Positions 43,705 to 53,300 of a stretch of 64,000 nt of DNA are shown here, one piece after another. This stretch comes from Bacteroidales bacterium UBA3143 (GTDB taxonomy: Bacteria; Bacteroidota; Bacteroidia; Bacteroidales; Dysgonomonadaceae). The notes beneath the pieces are model-generated. The model searched no databases. It was not told the origin of the DNA and saw nothing but the letters and a program-made list of their open reading frames with translations. Position 1 is the first letter of the stretch. Every line of letters begins with the position of its first letter. The stretch covers positions 32,480 to 96,479 of the forward strand of contig DEZB01000066.1 of the NCBI GenBank assembly GCA_002364735.1, in the 5' to 3' direction. Made by a program: the position numbers and the translations under genes.

Positions 43705-44376
43705 TTATTTTTTATGCGCTTGAACAAACTTTAAACTACTCTTACATAGTTCTGAAATTTTAGACCATTCTTTGTTCTTTAGTACTTCTTTAGGAAAAAG
43801 GTTTGAACCCATTCCTACACAACTTGCACCTGCCTTAAACCAAGCAGATAAATTTTCATCTGTAGGTTCAACTCCTCCCGTAACCATTATGCGTGACCAT
43901 GGCATTGGACCCATTACATTTTTAACAAACGATGGACCGCCAACATTTCCTCCTGGAAATACCTTTACTATCTCTGCTCCCAGTTCTTGTGCTAAACCAA
44001 TCTCTGAAACTGATCCGCAACCAGGAGAATAAGCAACTTGTCTACGGTTACATACTTTAAATATTTCGGGGTTGAGCAGCGGGCTAACCACAAAATTAGC
44101 ACCTAACTGTAAATACAATGATGCAGTTGGTGCATCCACTATTGAACCTATACCCAATATCATTTCGGGACACTCAACAGCTGCCCATTTGTTTAACTCT
44201 CCAAACACTTCGTGTGCAAAATCACCTCTATTGGTAAATTCAAAAACCCGTATACCTCCTTCGTAACAAGCTTTTACAACTTGTTTAGCTGTCTCCAAAT
44301 CTGAGTGATAAAATACAGGAACTATGCCAGTGTTCAGCATAGCTTGATAAACGTCTGTTCTTAAAAATCTGGCCAT
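43705..44376 (-). CDS. eda: KDPG/KHG aldolase
   Basis: This is a 223-residue class I aldolase that cleaves 2-keto-3-deoxy-6-phosphogluconate to pyruvate and glyceraldehyde-3-phosphate, and often 4-hydroxy-2-oxoglutarate as well. VPVFYHSDLETAKQVVKACYEGGIRVFEFTNRG is the usual N-terminal strand-helix with catalytic Glu. GAEIVKVFPGGNVGGPSFVKNVMGPMPW carries the Schiff-base Lys (about 138). MVTGGVEPTDENL binds phosphate. It is the last gene of the kduI-kduD-DUF4861-kdgK-eda operon, 20 bp after kdgK, and completes uronate breakdown. Confidence 0.94.
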   Translation of the reverse strand: MARFLRTDVYQAMLNTGIVPVFYHSDLETAKQVVKACYEGGIRVFEFTNRGDFAHEVFGELNKWAAVECPEMILGIGSIVDAPTASLYLQLGANFVVSPLLNPEIFKVCNRRQVAYSPGCGSVSEIGLAQELGAEIVKVFPGGNVGGPSFVKNVMGPMPWSRIMVTGGVEPTDENLSAWFKAGASCVGMGSNLFPKEVLKNKEWSKISELCKSSLKFVQAHKK

Positions 44377-44396
44377 TATATATTTTCTTTTATTTT

Positions 44397-45434
44397 TTAT
44401 CTAACTACTCTTCCCGATCCATCGCCCTGCATCAGATTCTCAACTTCCTTAACTGTGGATAAGTTGAAATCACCATAGATAGTATGCTTTAAGCATGATG
44501 CAGCTACTGCAAAATCGAGTGCTTTTTGGTCATCGTCAGGATAACTGATCTGTCCATATATAAGCCCCCCCATAAATGAGTCGCCACCACCCACGCGATC
44601 TACGATGTGTGTGATATCATATCTTTTAGATTGATAAAGTTTATCAGAATAAAGACATCCACCCCAAGTGTTATGATTAGCATTAATGGAGCCACGAAGC
44701 GTTATAATTACTTTTTTAGCTCTTGGAAATTTTTGCATCATTTGTTTGCAAACAGACTCAAATTCTGATGCATCAACTTCTCCCCCTGTTTGCTCTACAT
44801 CAAAACCTTCTGGCTTTATACCAAAAATTTTTTCTGCATCCTCTTCGTTACCAAGAATAACATCGCACCCTTCAACTAACGCAGGCATCACTTCTGATGC
44901 AGTTTTGCCATAGTTCCATAAGTTTTTACGGAAGTTTAAATCTGTAGATACTGTTATGCCCATCTCATTGGCAGTTTTGATAGCTTCAAGACATGCATCG
45001 GCAGCTCCTTGGGATATGGCAGGAGTTATACCAGTCCAATGAAACCAAGTGGCGTCTTTAAGAATTTCTTTCCAGTCAAACATCCCAGGTTCTACTTCAG
45101 CTATTGAAGAGTTTGCCCTATCGTAAACTACTTTTGAAGGTCTGGCAACAGCGCCTGTTTCCAAAAAATAGATTCCAACTCTTTCTCCTCCTCTAAGAAT
45201 TTCATTTGTACCAACATTATATTTACGTAATTCAGAAATACACCAATCTGCTATATCGTTTTTAGGTAATCTGGTAACAAAATCAACTGGAATGCCATAG
45301 TTGGCTAATGATATAGCTACATTGGCTTCGCCACCACCAAAGGTAGCATTCAAATTGTTTGATTGTATAAATCGTGCGTATCCAGGAGTTGCTAAACGAA
45401 GCATGATCTCTCCAAATGTTACTACTTTCTGCAT
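44397..45434 (-). CDS. kdgK: 2-dehydro-3-deoxygluconate kinase (PfkB family)
   Basis: This 345-residue sugar kinase phosphorylates 2-keto-3-deoxygluconate at O6 using ATP. PfkB signatures are present: FGGGEANVAISLANYG (32-47, substrate side) and DRVGGGDSFMGGLIYG near residue 285, where the GGGDSF Asp is the catalytic base. MQKVVTFGEIMLRLATPG is the typical KDG-kinase N-terminus. The operon partner downstream is eda. The enzyme joins KduD output to KDPG. Confidence 0.93.
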   Translation of the reverse strand: MQKVVTFGEIMLRLATPGYARFIQSNNLNATFGGGEANVAISLANYGIPVDFVTRLPKNDIADWCISELRKYNVGTNEILRGGERVGIYFLETGAVARPSKVVYDRANSSIAEVEPGMFDWKEILKDATWFHWTGITPAISQGAADACLEAIKTANEMGITVSTDLNFRKNLWNYGKTASEVMPALVEGCDVILGNEEDAEKIFGIKPEGFDVEQTGGEVDASEFESVCKQMMQKFPRAKKVIITLRGSINANHNTWGGCLYSDKLYQSKRYDITHIVDRVGGGDSFMGGLIYGQISYPDDDQKALDFAVAASCLKHTIYGDFNLSTVKEVENLMQGDGSGRVVR

Positions 45435-45444
45435 AAAAAATATA

Positions 45445-46593
45445 TTATTTAATTTCTAATTTAAGTGGTTGTTGTAGTTTAGCTTCCTCAACCTTTAGGA
45501 AGTCTGTCCATTCATCAAATGTCTTAAAGGCATCTTTAGTCCATCCACCACCCGTGTAATAAATGTATTTAGTTCCTATTTTATATTCATTGATCCCTAA
45601 CAAATGTCCTTGGGATGTTTTTACATCCGAAAAACCATCAGCATTTACAGCTCCAGTAAAAAGTGTTCCAAATCTCTTGTCTTCGGGTACTTCATATGCT
45701 ATTATACCTTTTTCAGATTGAACAAATGTTTTATCTGAATCTTTTTGCATAACCAATCCTGTAGCTACATGCATTTGACCATTTTGATCGTCAGAGTTGA
45801 ATACATTTTGAATCTTGTTTAAATAGCTATATGCATCCAACGAAATTGTGCGTGTTTCAGTAATTTCTCTCTCGCCAGCCATATAAGGTTTATATTTAAA
45901 CTGAATAGCAATTCTTAGAGGTCCGTTATCTAAAACTTTATATTCTGTAAAGTTATTACCCAAACATAGTGTATCATTATGATAGGGGGCTGTCATCCCC
46001 AAACCAAGCGTTCTCCCAACTTTGTAAAAATCAACTCCCTCTCCGTGGTCTTGATGATATGATGCAATACCTGCTAAATCATCTTTATACCATTTGTCAA
46101 TAACGAGAGATTCAGTTTTTTTGGCCCAATAGTCCATTCCATTACTAATTTCTCCAGTTGCTTCCAAAGCAGGTCCATATATTCTAAAAGCAGAACGGTT
46201 ATTCTCCCATGTAAAATCGTCTTTTCGTTCTGGAACGAAGCGTCCATAAACCAAAGGCTCATACTCTTCGGGTGTACCCAATTTAATTTGGAATGTCAAC
46301 TCTTTACCACCCTCAATGGATGCAGGAAAAATTAGCTTGGTAAAATTATCGGTATCTTCTTTAAGTAATTGATAAGGAACTTGAGAGATTGATGACTTTT
46401 CGGTTACTACAATTTTATCTCCATCTACTGATGGTCCTAACTTTGCAGTAATAGAATTCCATGGTATCTCTACCATTTCATGGTCTCTATCAATTTCAGA
46501 GTTATTGCTAACAACAACTGTAACGCTTTGTTTAGAAGCGTTACAGGATAATAGAATGCCAGCAAAAAGAAATAAAATAAGATATTTTCTCAT
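45445..46593 (-). CDS. DUF4861-family lipoprotein
   Basis: This 382-residue lipoprotein has lipobox LLSC (Cys17). It matches the DUF4861 type: an N-terminal beta domain with SVTVVVSNNSEIDRDHEMVEIPW, then ENNRSAFRIYGPALEATG, GMDYWAKKTESLVIDKWY and YHQDHGEGVDFYKVGRTLG. The HQDHGEGVDFY stretch (about 187-197) is rich in potential catalytic or metal-binding residues. The fold looks all-beta. Members often sit next to KduI/KduD in pectin- or GAG-type loci, but I know no firmly established activity. Export is odd for a gene placed between kduD and kdgK, whose products are cytoplasmic. It could act on unsaturated uronyl oligosaccharides before import. Confidence 0.75.
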   Translation of the reverse strand: MRKYLILFLFAGILLSCNASKQSVTVVVSNNSEIDRDHEMVEIPWNSITAKLGPSVDGDKIVVTEKSSISQVPYQLLKEDTDNFTKLIFPASIEGGKELTFQIKLGTPEEYEPLVYGRFVPERKDDFTWENNRSAFRIYGPALEATGEISNGMDYWAKKTESLVIDKWYKDDLAGIASYHQDHGEGVDFYKVGRTLGLGMTAPYHNDTLCLGNNFTEYKVLDNGPLRIAIQFKYKPYMAGEREITETRTISLDAYSYLNKIQNVFNSDDQNGQMHVATGLVMQKDSDKTFVQSEKGIIAYEVPEDKRFGTLFTGAVNADGFSDVKTSQGHLLGINEYKIGTKYIYYTGGGWTKDAFKTFDEWTDFLKVEEAKLQQPLKLEIK

Positions 46594-46618
46594 CGCATTT
46601 ATTTTTGTCTATTTGTGT

Positions 46619-47413
46619 TTATTTAGGTTGCTTTCCAATATATGCTAAAATTCCGCCATCTACATATAGTATATGACCATTGACAAAATTGGATGCATCA
46701 GATGCTAAAAATACTGCAGGACCAGCTAAGTCTTCGGGATTTCCCCAACGTGCAGCAGGAGTTTTAGCAATAATGAAGGAGTCAAATGGATGGGGTGAGC
46801 CATCAGCCTGCTGCTCTCTGAGTGGAGCTGTTTGTGGAGTAGCAATATATCCTGGGCCAAGGCCATTACATTGGATATTGAACTCTCCATATTCTGAACA
46901 AATATTCTTTGTCAGCATCTTCAATCCTCCCTTGGCTGCAGCATAAGCAGAAACTGTTTCACGTCCCAGCTCGCTCATCATAGAGCAGATATTGATAATC
47001 TTACCATGTCCTTTTTTAATCATGTGCGGGATAACCGCTTTTGAAACAATAAAGGGGGCATTTAGATCTACATCAATCACTTGACGGAATTCTGCTGCGC
47101 TCATTTCATGCATGGGTATGCGTTTGATGATGCCTGCATTATTTACTAAGATATCTATCACACCTACTTCTTCTGTCACCTGAGCAACAAATTTATTCAC
47201 TTGGTCTTCATCGGTTACATCACATACATAACCATGTGCTTCAATACCTATCTCCTTATAGTTGGCAAGTCCTTTGTCAATCAATTCTTGTTTAAGATCA
47301 TTGAACACGATTGTTGCACCTGCTTTTGCCAAGGCTGTAGCCATTGCAAAACCGATACCATAGGATCCTCCTGTAATAAGAGCTACCTTTCCTTCTAATG
47401 AAAAATTAACCAT
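46619..47413 (-). CDS. kduD: 2-dehydro-3-deoxy-D-gluconate 5-dehydrogenase (KduD)
   Basis: This 264-residue short-chain dehydrogenase has the Rossmann motif TGGSYGIGFAMA (15-26), NNAGI, and the catalytic Ser and Tyr-xxx-Lys in SAYAAAKGG. C-terminal DGGILAYIGKQP is characteristic of KduD. It reduces 3-deoxy-D-glycero-2,5-hexodiulosonate, the KduI product, to 2-keto-3-deoxygluconate with NAD(P)H. It lies 24 bp after kduI. Confidence 0.93.
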   Translation of the reverse strand: MVNFSLEGKVALITGGSYGIGFAMATALAKAGATIVFNDLKQELIDKGLANYKEIGIEAHGYVCDVTDEDQVNKFVAQVTEEVGVIDILVNNAGIIKRIPMHEMSAAEFRQVIDVDLNAPFIVSKAVIPHMIKKGHGKIINICSMMSELGRETVSAYAAAKGGLKMLTKNICSEYGEFNIQCNGLGPGYIATPQTAPLREQQADGSPHPFDSFIIAKTPAARWGNPEDLAGPAVFLASDASNFVNGHILYVDGGILAYIGKQPK

Positions 47414-47437
47414 CTTGTTTCTATTTGTTTATTTAAT

Positions 47438-48280
47438 TTATTTCAATTCTGTGATTTTTGCAAAATCTTGGTCACCATAGTCTAAGTTTTCTCCAGCCAT
47501 TCCCCAAATAAAAGTATAATTACTTGTACCCGCTCCTGCATGAATAGACCATTCAGGTGAAAGAACTGCTTGATCACCTTTCATCCAAATATGACGAGTT
47601 TCTTCAACTTCACCCATAAAATGAGATACAGCTTGGTCTTCTGGAACTTCAAAATAGAAATATGCTTCCATTCTACGTGAGTGTACGTGAGCTGGCATAG
47701 TGTTCCATATACTTCCTGGTGCTAATTCTGTCATACCCATTTGCAATTGACAAGTAGGGAGCACTTGATTAACAATCATTTTATTGATATATCTGTGATT
47801 AGAAGACTCAAGAGAACCTAATTCAGCTACCTCAGCATCAGCTTTAGTAATTTTTTTGTCTGGATGGTTGCGATGAGCGGTTGCAGAATTAAAGTAAAAT
47901 TTAGCAGGCTTGTTTCCGTCAACGCTTTCGAAATAAACTTCACGTTCACCAGAACCAAGATATAAAGCTTCCTTGTAATCTAATTCAAAAGTAACATCAC
48001 CAACTTTTACTTTTCCTTTACCACCAACATTAAATATACCAAGTTCGCGACGCATCAAGAAAACAGGTTGCTTCAATGGATCAATTGCTTCAAGTTGTAA
48101 CGCCTCAGTAACTGGCATAGCACCACCAACTACCATTCTATCATACATAGAATAGACCATGTTAACTTCATCCTTAGCAAAAACTGTTTCAATTAAAAAA
48201 TCTTTGCGCAATCTTTCTGTTGTATACTGCTTTGCATCTTGTGGGTTAGCAGCATAGCGTAATTCATAATTTGTCTTCAT
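47438..48280 (-). CDS. kduI: 5-dehydro-4-deoxy-D-glucuronate isomerase (KduI)
   Basis: This 280-residue cupin isomerase converts 5-keto-4-deoxyuronate, the spontaneous form of the unsaturated uronate released by lyases, to 3-deoxy-D-glycero-2,5-hexodiulosonate. The zinc-binding cupin motif is seen in MPAHVHSRRMEAYFYFEV (about 192-209), and GAGTSNYTFIWGMAGEN is a family-specific C-terminal segment. It is the first gene of the operon and has its own promoter box. Its presence argues for glucuronate- or galacturonate-type lyase products rather than alginate products, which use a DEH reductase. Confidence 0.95.
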   Translation of the reverse strand: MKTNYELRYAANPQDAKQYTTERLRKDFLIETVFAKDEVNMVYSMYDRMVVGGAMPVTEALQLEAIDPLKQPVFLMRRELGIFNVGGKGKVKVGDVTFELDYKEALYLGSGEREVYFESVDGNKPAKFYFNSATAHRNHPDKKITKADAEVAELGSLESSNHRYINKMIVNQVLPTCQLQMGMTELAPGSIWNTMPAHVHSRRMEAYFYFEVPEDQAVSHFMGEVEETRHIWMKGDQAVLSPEWSIHAGAGTSNYTFIWGMAGENLDYGDQDFAKITELK

Positions 48281-48321
48281 ATTGTTTTATATTTAAATTA
48301 ATTTATCTCGTAGCCTAAATA

Positions 48322-48329
48322 CAAATATA
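48322..48329 (-). promoter_or_regulatory. -7 box of the kduI operon
   Basis: CAAATATA gives TATATTTG on the minus strand, predicting a start near 48317 and a leader of about 37 nt before kduI. No clear -33 element is visible. Confidence 0.5.
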
Positions 48330-48492
48330 ACAATATAATATGTAAATAGATAATTATTACATGGATTTATTAAGTATTTTAGAATTTTTGACCTGAGCAA
48401 ACTGTTGATTTATAAGGGAATTTGCCATTTTAAATATCTTCATTATTCAATTTGTATATAAATCGAATAGTAATGCTGTAAAGTTTTAATGT

Positions 48493-48527
48493 AAAAAAAT
48501 GTGCTGCTTGTACAAGCAACACATTTT
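48493..48527 (-). terminator. Terminator of SusCD pair 1
   Basis: AAATGTGCTGCTTG (48497-48510) pairs with CAAGCAACACATTT (48513-48526) with one mismatch. On the minus strand it is followed by eight T. It separates the SusCD transcript from the kduI operon. Confidence 0.88.
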
Positions 48528-48554
48528 TAAATAAATCAAAAGAATAGGTTTAAA

Positions 48555-50330
48555 TTATTCCCATCCTGGATTTTGTTCTAAATTAGAATTTCTTTCAGTC
48601 TCAACACGTGGGATGGCCCAAGTATAATTATAATCACCTTTCCAAGAAAAGTTATAGCTTTTAGCTCCCCAAATTTCTTTGGCACCATTACCTTCGTAAA
48701 AGCTTTTTTCTTTCAAAGTTTTCCAACGCATTTCATCAAATAGATTTATACCTTCTACGGGAAGTTCCCAACGACGTTCGTTACGTATACGTGTTCGCAT
48801 ATCTTCTTGACCATCAACATAAGTTGGTAATGAAGAATCGTTATTTTGAAGAAGAGCTGCACCAGCACGTTCTCGGATTTGATTTACGATATCAATTGCT
48901 TCTGTTTTAAATCCTTGTTCATTAATAGATTCTGCTAACATAAGTAATACATCTGCATATCTAATGAGAGGCATGTCTGTAGGACCATACTCTCTATTAT
49001 CTATATTACTAATCCCTTCATAAACCCATTTCCTCCACAAATAATAAAATTTGCTATTCGTGTTGGTTTGAAAATCAAAAGGTTCTTTACGCTCATATCC
49101 TACATAAGGCCATCTAAGGGTGTATGTAAATTCAGTGCCTCCTGCTGCTCCATCAAAAGTAGAGTAAGGGGTAATAATAGTTTGCGTTAAACGTGGATCT
49201 CTATTCGAATAGGCCGCTAATACTCGCGCTTCGTTACCATTAGGTAAATAGAGTGACATCTTAGCGCCTTTTTCTTCAAAGCTTGTAAATTGATCATTTG
49301 TGAGGTTATCTCTCAAGAAAAATACTGTTCTTTCTTTTGGAGTCATAGTTGAATACCCAGGAAGATAATCATCCCAGTTAAAAGGAGATCCATCTGCATT
49401 CTCGAACGATTCAACATAATCAATATGTGGCAAATAGGTATTCCAACCAAAACCAAAAGCAGGTTGAGAACCTAAATATTTTTGAGTAATTGAACCTAAA
49501 CCTGGCAAAGAAACATTTTGCACTGAAAAAATCATTTCTGGATGATCTTCATTTACTTCTTTAAACAAGTCTGCATATTTACCTTGATATAACACAGGAC
49601 CAAGAGTTGAAACTTTTTTAAAGTCTGCTTCTGCATTTTTATAGTCTTTCATATATAGGTATGCTTTACCTCTGAGCGAATAAGCAGCAGCTTTAGTTGC
49701 TCTTCCAATATTGCTATCACCTTTAGGATACGTGTCAGGTAAATTTGTTTCGTTAATACAATCAGTTAAGTCGTCAATAACAACTTTCCAAACTGCTGCC
49801 TCTGTTTCACGTGGTCTGTTGACTTCATCAGCAGGAACAGGCTCTAAATAAACAGGAACACCTTTAAATACCTGATTGAGGTTGAAGTAAAAATATGCTC
49901 GTAAGAATTTAACTTCGGCAATTAAACGAGCTGCTTTAGCATCAGAAACAGGTACTCCTGCTTCTAAGTTTAATAGAGCATCATTTGATCTATGAATTCC
50001 TTCATAATGTTGTTCCCAATACTTTCTGAATAAACCATCACCAGCAGTCATTACACCACTTTTGAAAGTTGAACTACCCATAATCCAAGAAGTTCTATCT
50101 CTCCCCATTCCTACAAAACCATCACCATCAAGTGACCATCTTTCTTTACCAACAAACGGATATCTTAAAGCATTATAAACACCATTAACACCTAAGTCTA
50201 CAAGGTTTTCGCTTTCCCACATATTCCCAGATCCAATTTCGTCATAAGGTGTGGTATCCAAAAAATCGCTTTGGCAGTTGCCCAAAAAAAGTAGGGCAAC
50301 GAATATTGTAATATATTTTATTTTAATCAT
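48555..50330 (-). CDS. SusD/RagB-family nutrient-binding lipoprotein (pair 1)
   Basis: This 591-residue lipoprotein has lipobox LGNC (Cys19) then QSDFLDTTPYDEIG. It has TPR helices (AEVKFLRAYFYFNLNQVFKGVPVY). C-terminal hallmarks are IRYADVLLMLAESINEQG, VNQIRERAGA, RNERRWELPVEGINLFDEMRWK and the terminal LEQNPGWE. It is the partner of the SusC 13 bp upstream. Confidence 0.96.
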   Translation of the reverse strand: MIKIKYITIFVALLFLGNCQSDFLDTTPYDEIGSGNMWESENLVDLGVNGVYNALRYPFVGKERWSLDGDGFVGMGRDRTSWIMGSSTFKSGVMTAGDGLFRKYWEQHYEGIHRSNDALLNLEAGVPVSDAKAARLIAEVKFLRAYFYFNLNQVFKGVPVYLEPVPADEVNRPRETEAAVWKVVIDDLTDCINETNLPDTYPKGDSNIGRATKAAAYSLRGKAYLYMKDYKNAEADFKKVSTLGPVLYQGKYADLFKEVNEDHPEMIFSVQNVSLPGLGSITQKYLGSQPAFGFGWNTYLPHIDYVESFENADGSPFNWDDYLPGYSTMTPKERTVFFLRDNLTNDQFTSFEEKGAKMSLYLPNGNEARVLAAYSNRDPRLTQTIITPYSTFDGAAGGTEFTYTLRWPYVGYERKEPFDFQTNTNSKFYYLWRKWVYEGISNIDNREYGPTDMPLIRYADVLLMLAESINEQGFKTEAIDIVNQIRERAGAALLQNNDSSLPTYVDGQEDMRTRIRNERRWELPVEGINLFDEMRWKTLKEKSFYEGNGAKEIWGAKSYNFSWKGDYNYTWAIPRVETERNSNLEQNPGWE

Positions 50331-50343
50331 TTTATCTGTTTAT

Positions 50344-53300
50344 TTAAAAGGTGATATTTGTACCAAATGAAATTTGTCTCATTAATGGATAGTTAGTACC
50401 CGCTCCCATTTCAGGATCAAGACCTGGATAAGATGTAATGGTTAATAAATTTTCTGCTGAAAAATAAAACCTTACTTTTTGAGTATATATCTTATTAGCT
50501 ATATGCTCAGGTAAAGTATAGCCTAACGTAATATTTTTAAGCTTTACAAATGAGCCATTGTACAACCAGGCATTACTATTTTGAGTATTTTGAGGATCAC
50601 TCTCACTTAATTTCAATCTTGGATATTTTGCATTAATGTTGTTACGTGAATCGCTTGCATCTTCACTGAAAAAATAATGGTTATCCGCTATATTTTCACT
50701 AATCTGAAATCCTACACGGGTATTTGAATTATTATAATTATCTTCATTCCAATACAAATCAAAACCTGCTTGACCTGCCCATAACATACTTATGTCAAAA
50801 TTTTCATAGCGTACATAGAAATTAGCTCCAAAGTTGTATTTTGGCATGCTTGAAGTTCCTGTAAACTCTTGATCAAAATTATTACCATAAATTCCATCAC
50901 CATTAGTATCTGCATATATATAATCACCATACCAAATACCATCTTTTTGAATTTTTTCGTTGGGAAGAAATTTATAGCCATCTTTAACCATAGCATTAAG
51001 CCATTTCATATCATTCTCCGTACGAATCATTCCATCGCGTGGTCCACCATCAATATTTACCGATCCATCACTATTAAAATGATTTCCTGAACCTTTATAT
51101 ACATTGTGCACATAGTATTCATTTATACTATGTCCTTCAAGAATTCTCGTTAACCCACCACTTGATACATCACCAAGATTAGTTTTGTAAACTTCATTAC
51201 CATCTTTGTCGGTGATCCAACCACGTGTTAGCTGTCCTTTGTAATTAGTTACCTCATTTATATTGTATGAGAAATTACCAGTTACAGAATAAGAAACTTT
51301 TCCTATTTTGTCTCTCCATGATAAGTTTAAGTCTATTCCTTTATTCATTACTTCCGCTGTATTGCGGATAGGAGCTCCAATAAGACCGTTAGTTAAATAT
51401 ATTGGAGGAACTGTAAGAATTCCGTCTGTTATTTTGTAGTAATAATCTAATTCAGCACTTAATCTTGAATTTAGAGTAGTGATATCTAATCCAAAATTAG
51501 TCATTGTTGTTGACTCCCATTCTAAAAATGGATTGGCTATGATAGTAGGTCGCAGACCTGCCACCTGAGTACCACCAAAAGAATAATCTGCACTTCCATA
51601 AACGGATTGATACGCATAGTTGTCAATACTATTTCCGCGTTTTGTTGCATTATTCCCCAATTGTCCCCATGATGCTCTTACTTTGATATTTTGAAAAGAG
51701 GGTCTCAAATCATTAAAAAATTCTTCTTCAGAAAGACGCCATGCACCAGAAAAAGAAGGGAAAATACCCCAACGGTTGTCTTTGTGGAAACGTGAGGATC
51801 CGTCATAACGGAAATTGGCTTCAAATAAATATCTTTGCATATATCCATAGTTAAGACGACCAAACAGAGAGCGCATAGAATAGTCTAATGCACCACCACC
51901 AATAGAAATCATCTCTGTGGCAGAACCTGGAGTTGATACACTTTGATCTATTAGACCTTTTTTAGTCGATTGGTGATCATAAGCAAAATATCTATTTTCA
52001 TTATAACCTAATAAAGCACTAATATCATGCTTCTCTTTTATCGTAACATTATACTTCAATAAGTTTTCAATAGTATATGTTTCATTAGCCCAAGTTCTGT
52101 AGGTTGTTGTCATTTGTGTTGGATCAACAGCTGCACGCATAACTGTGCCATCGCTAAATTTAATTCTTCGTGCAGCGGCAGCATTTGTATGATGATTTAC
52201 TTCATCTATTCTACGTCCATAATTGAAATTAAAATCCCATGATAAGCCTTCCATGAATTTAACACGACTGAAAAGAGTAGTGTTAAATCGAGATGATCTA
52301 TCTTCTCCTTCTCTATTATTAAGAAAGCCGTATAAATTGTTAGCAGTCGAACTTTCTTCAGGAGCCTCTGGGTATCCGTACTCTCCATTGTATCTTCCAA
52401 TTAAACCTGGTGTTGACTGTCTCATATAATTAAGCATAGATCCATAGTTTCCCGCTTCTTTGTCTTGCTGAATAGCATAGGTGCTTGTTCCAACAGTTAG
52501 CCAATCAGTGATGTTTGATTCAAGATTAACACGGAAGTTATAACGTTTAAGACCTGTGTTCTCGACTAATCCTGGATTATCAAGATATCCCGCAGATAAC
52601 AAATAAGCAGCTTTTTTGCTTCCTCCACTTACAGATAAATTATGTTCTTGTACGACATTGTTCTCATACATTTCAGTTGTCCAATTGGTGTTTGGAAATG
52701 CCACCCAGTTAGGAACACCATTTTCATTCAAAGCATTTGGATTTTTGTTTGCTTCAGTCCATGCATCAATAGTATTTTTAGAAAAATGATTTGGCATACC
52801 CAAGTTTTGTGCACTTTCATTGATAAGACCCATATATCTTGGATAATCAGAGACAAAATCAAGTGCATTCGCAGGCGAGGACATCGAAAAGTTTCCATTG
52901 TAAGTAACAGTTGTTTTCTCACGGTTACCCCTTTTAGTTGTAACAAGAATTACACCATTAGCTGCTCGTGATCCATAAATAGAAGCTGAGGCGGCGTCTT
53001 TTAAAATAGAAATAGATTGGATATCATCAGGATTTAGTGAATCCAAAATACCTTCCATTCCATCTATTAAAATTAAAGGACTACTATCATTCAGTGTTCC
53101 AACACCTCGAATACGAATATCTGCTCCATCTTCACCTGGCTTACCAACATTCTGACGAACAGAAACACCCGAACTAAGTCCTGCTAATGAAGAAGAGACA
53201 TTCGTCATTGGACGAGACTCAGCTTGCTCTGCAAAATCTATACTTGATACCGATCCAGTTAAATTAACTTTCTTCTGTACTCCATATCCAACTACAACAA

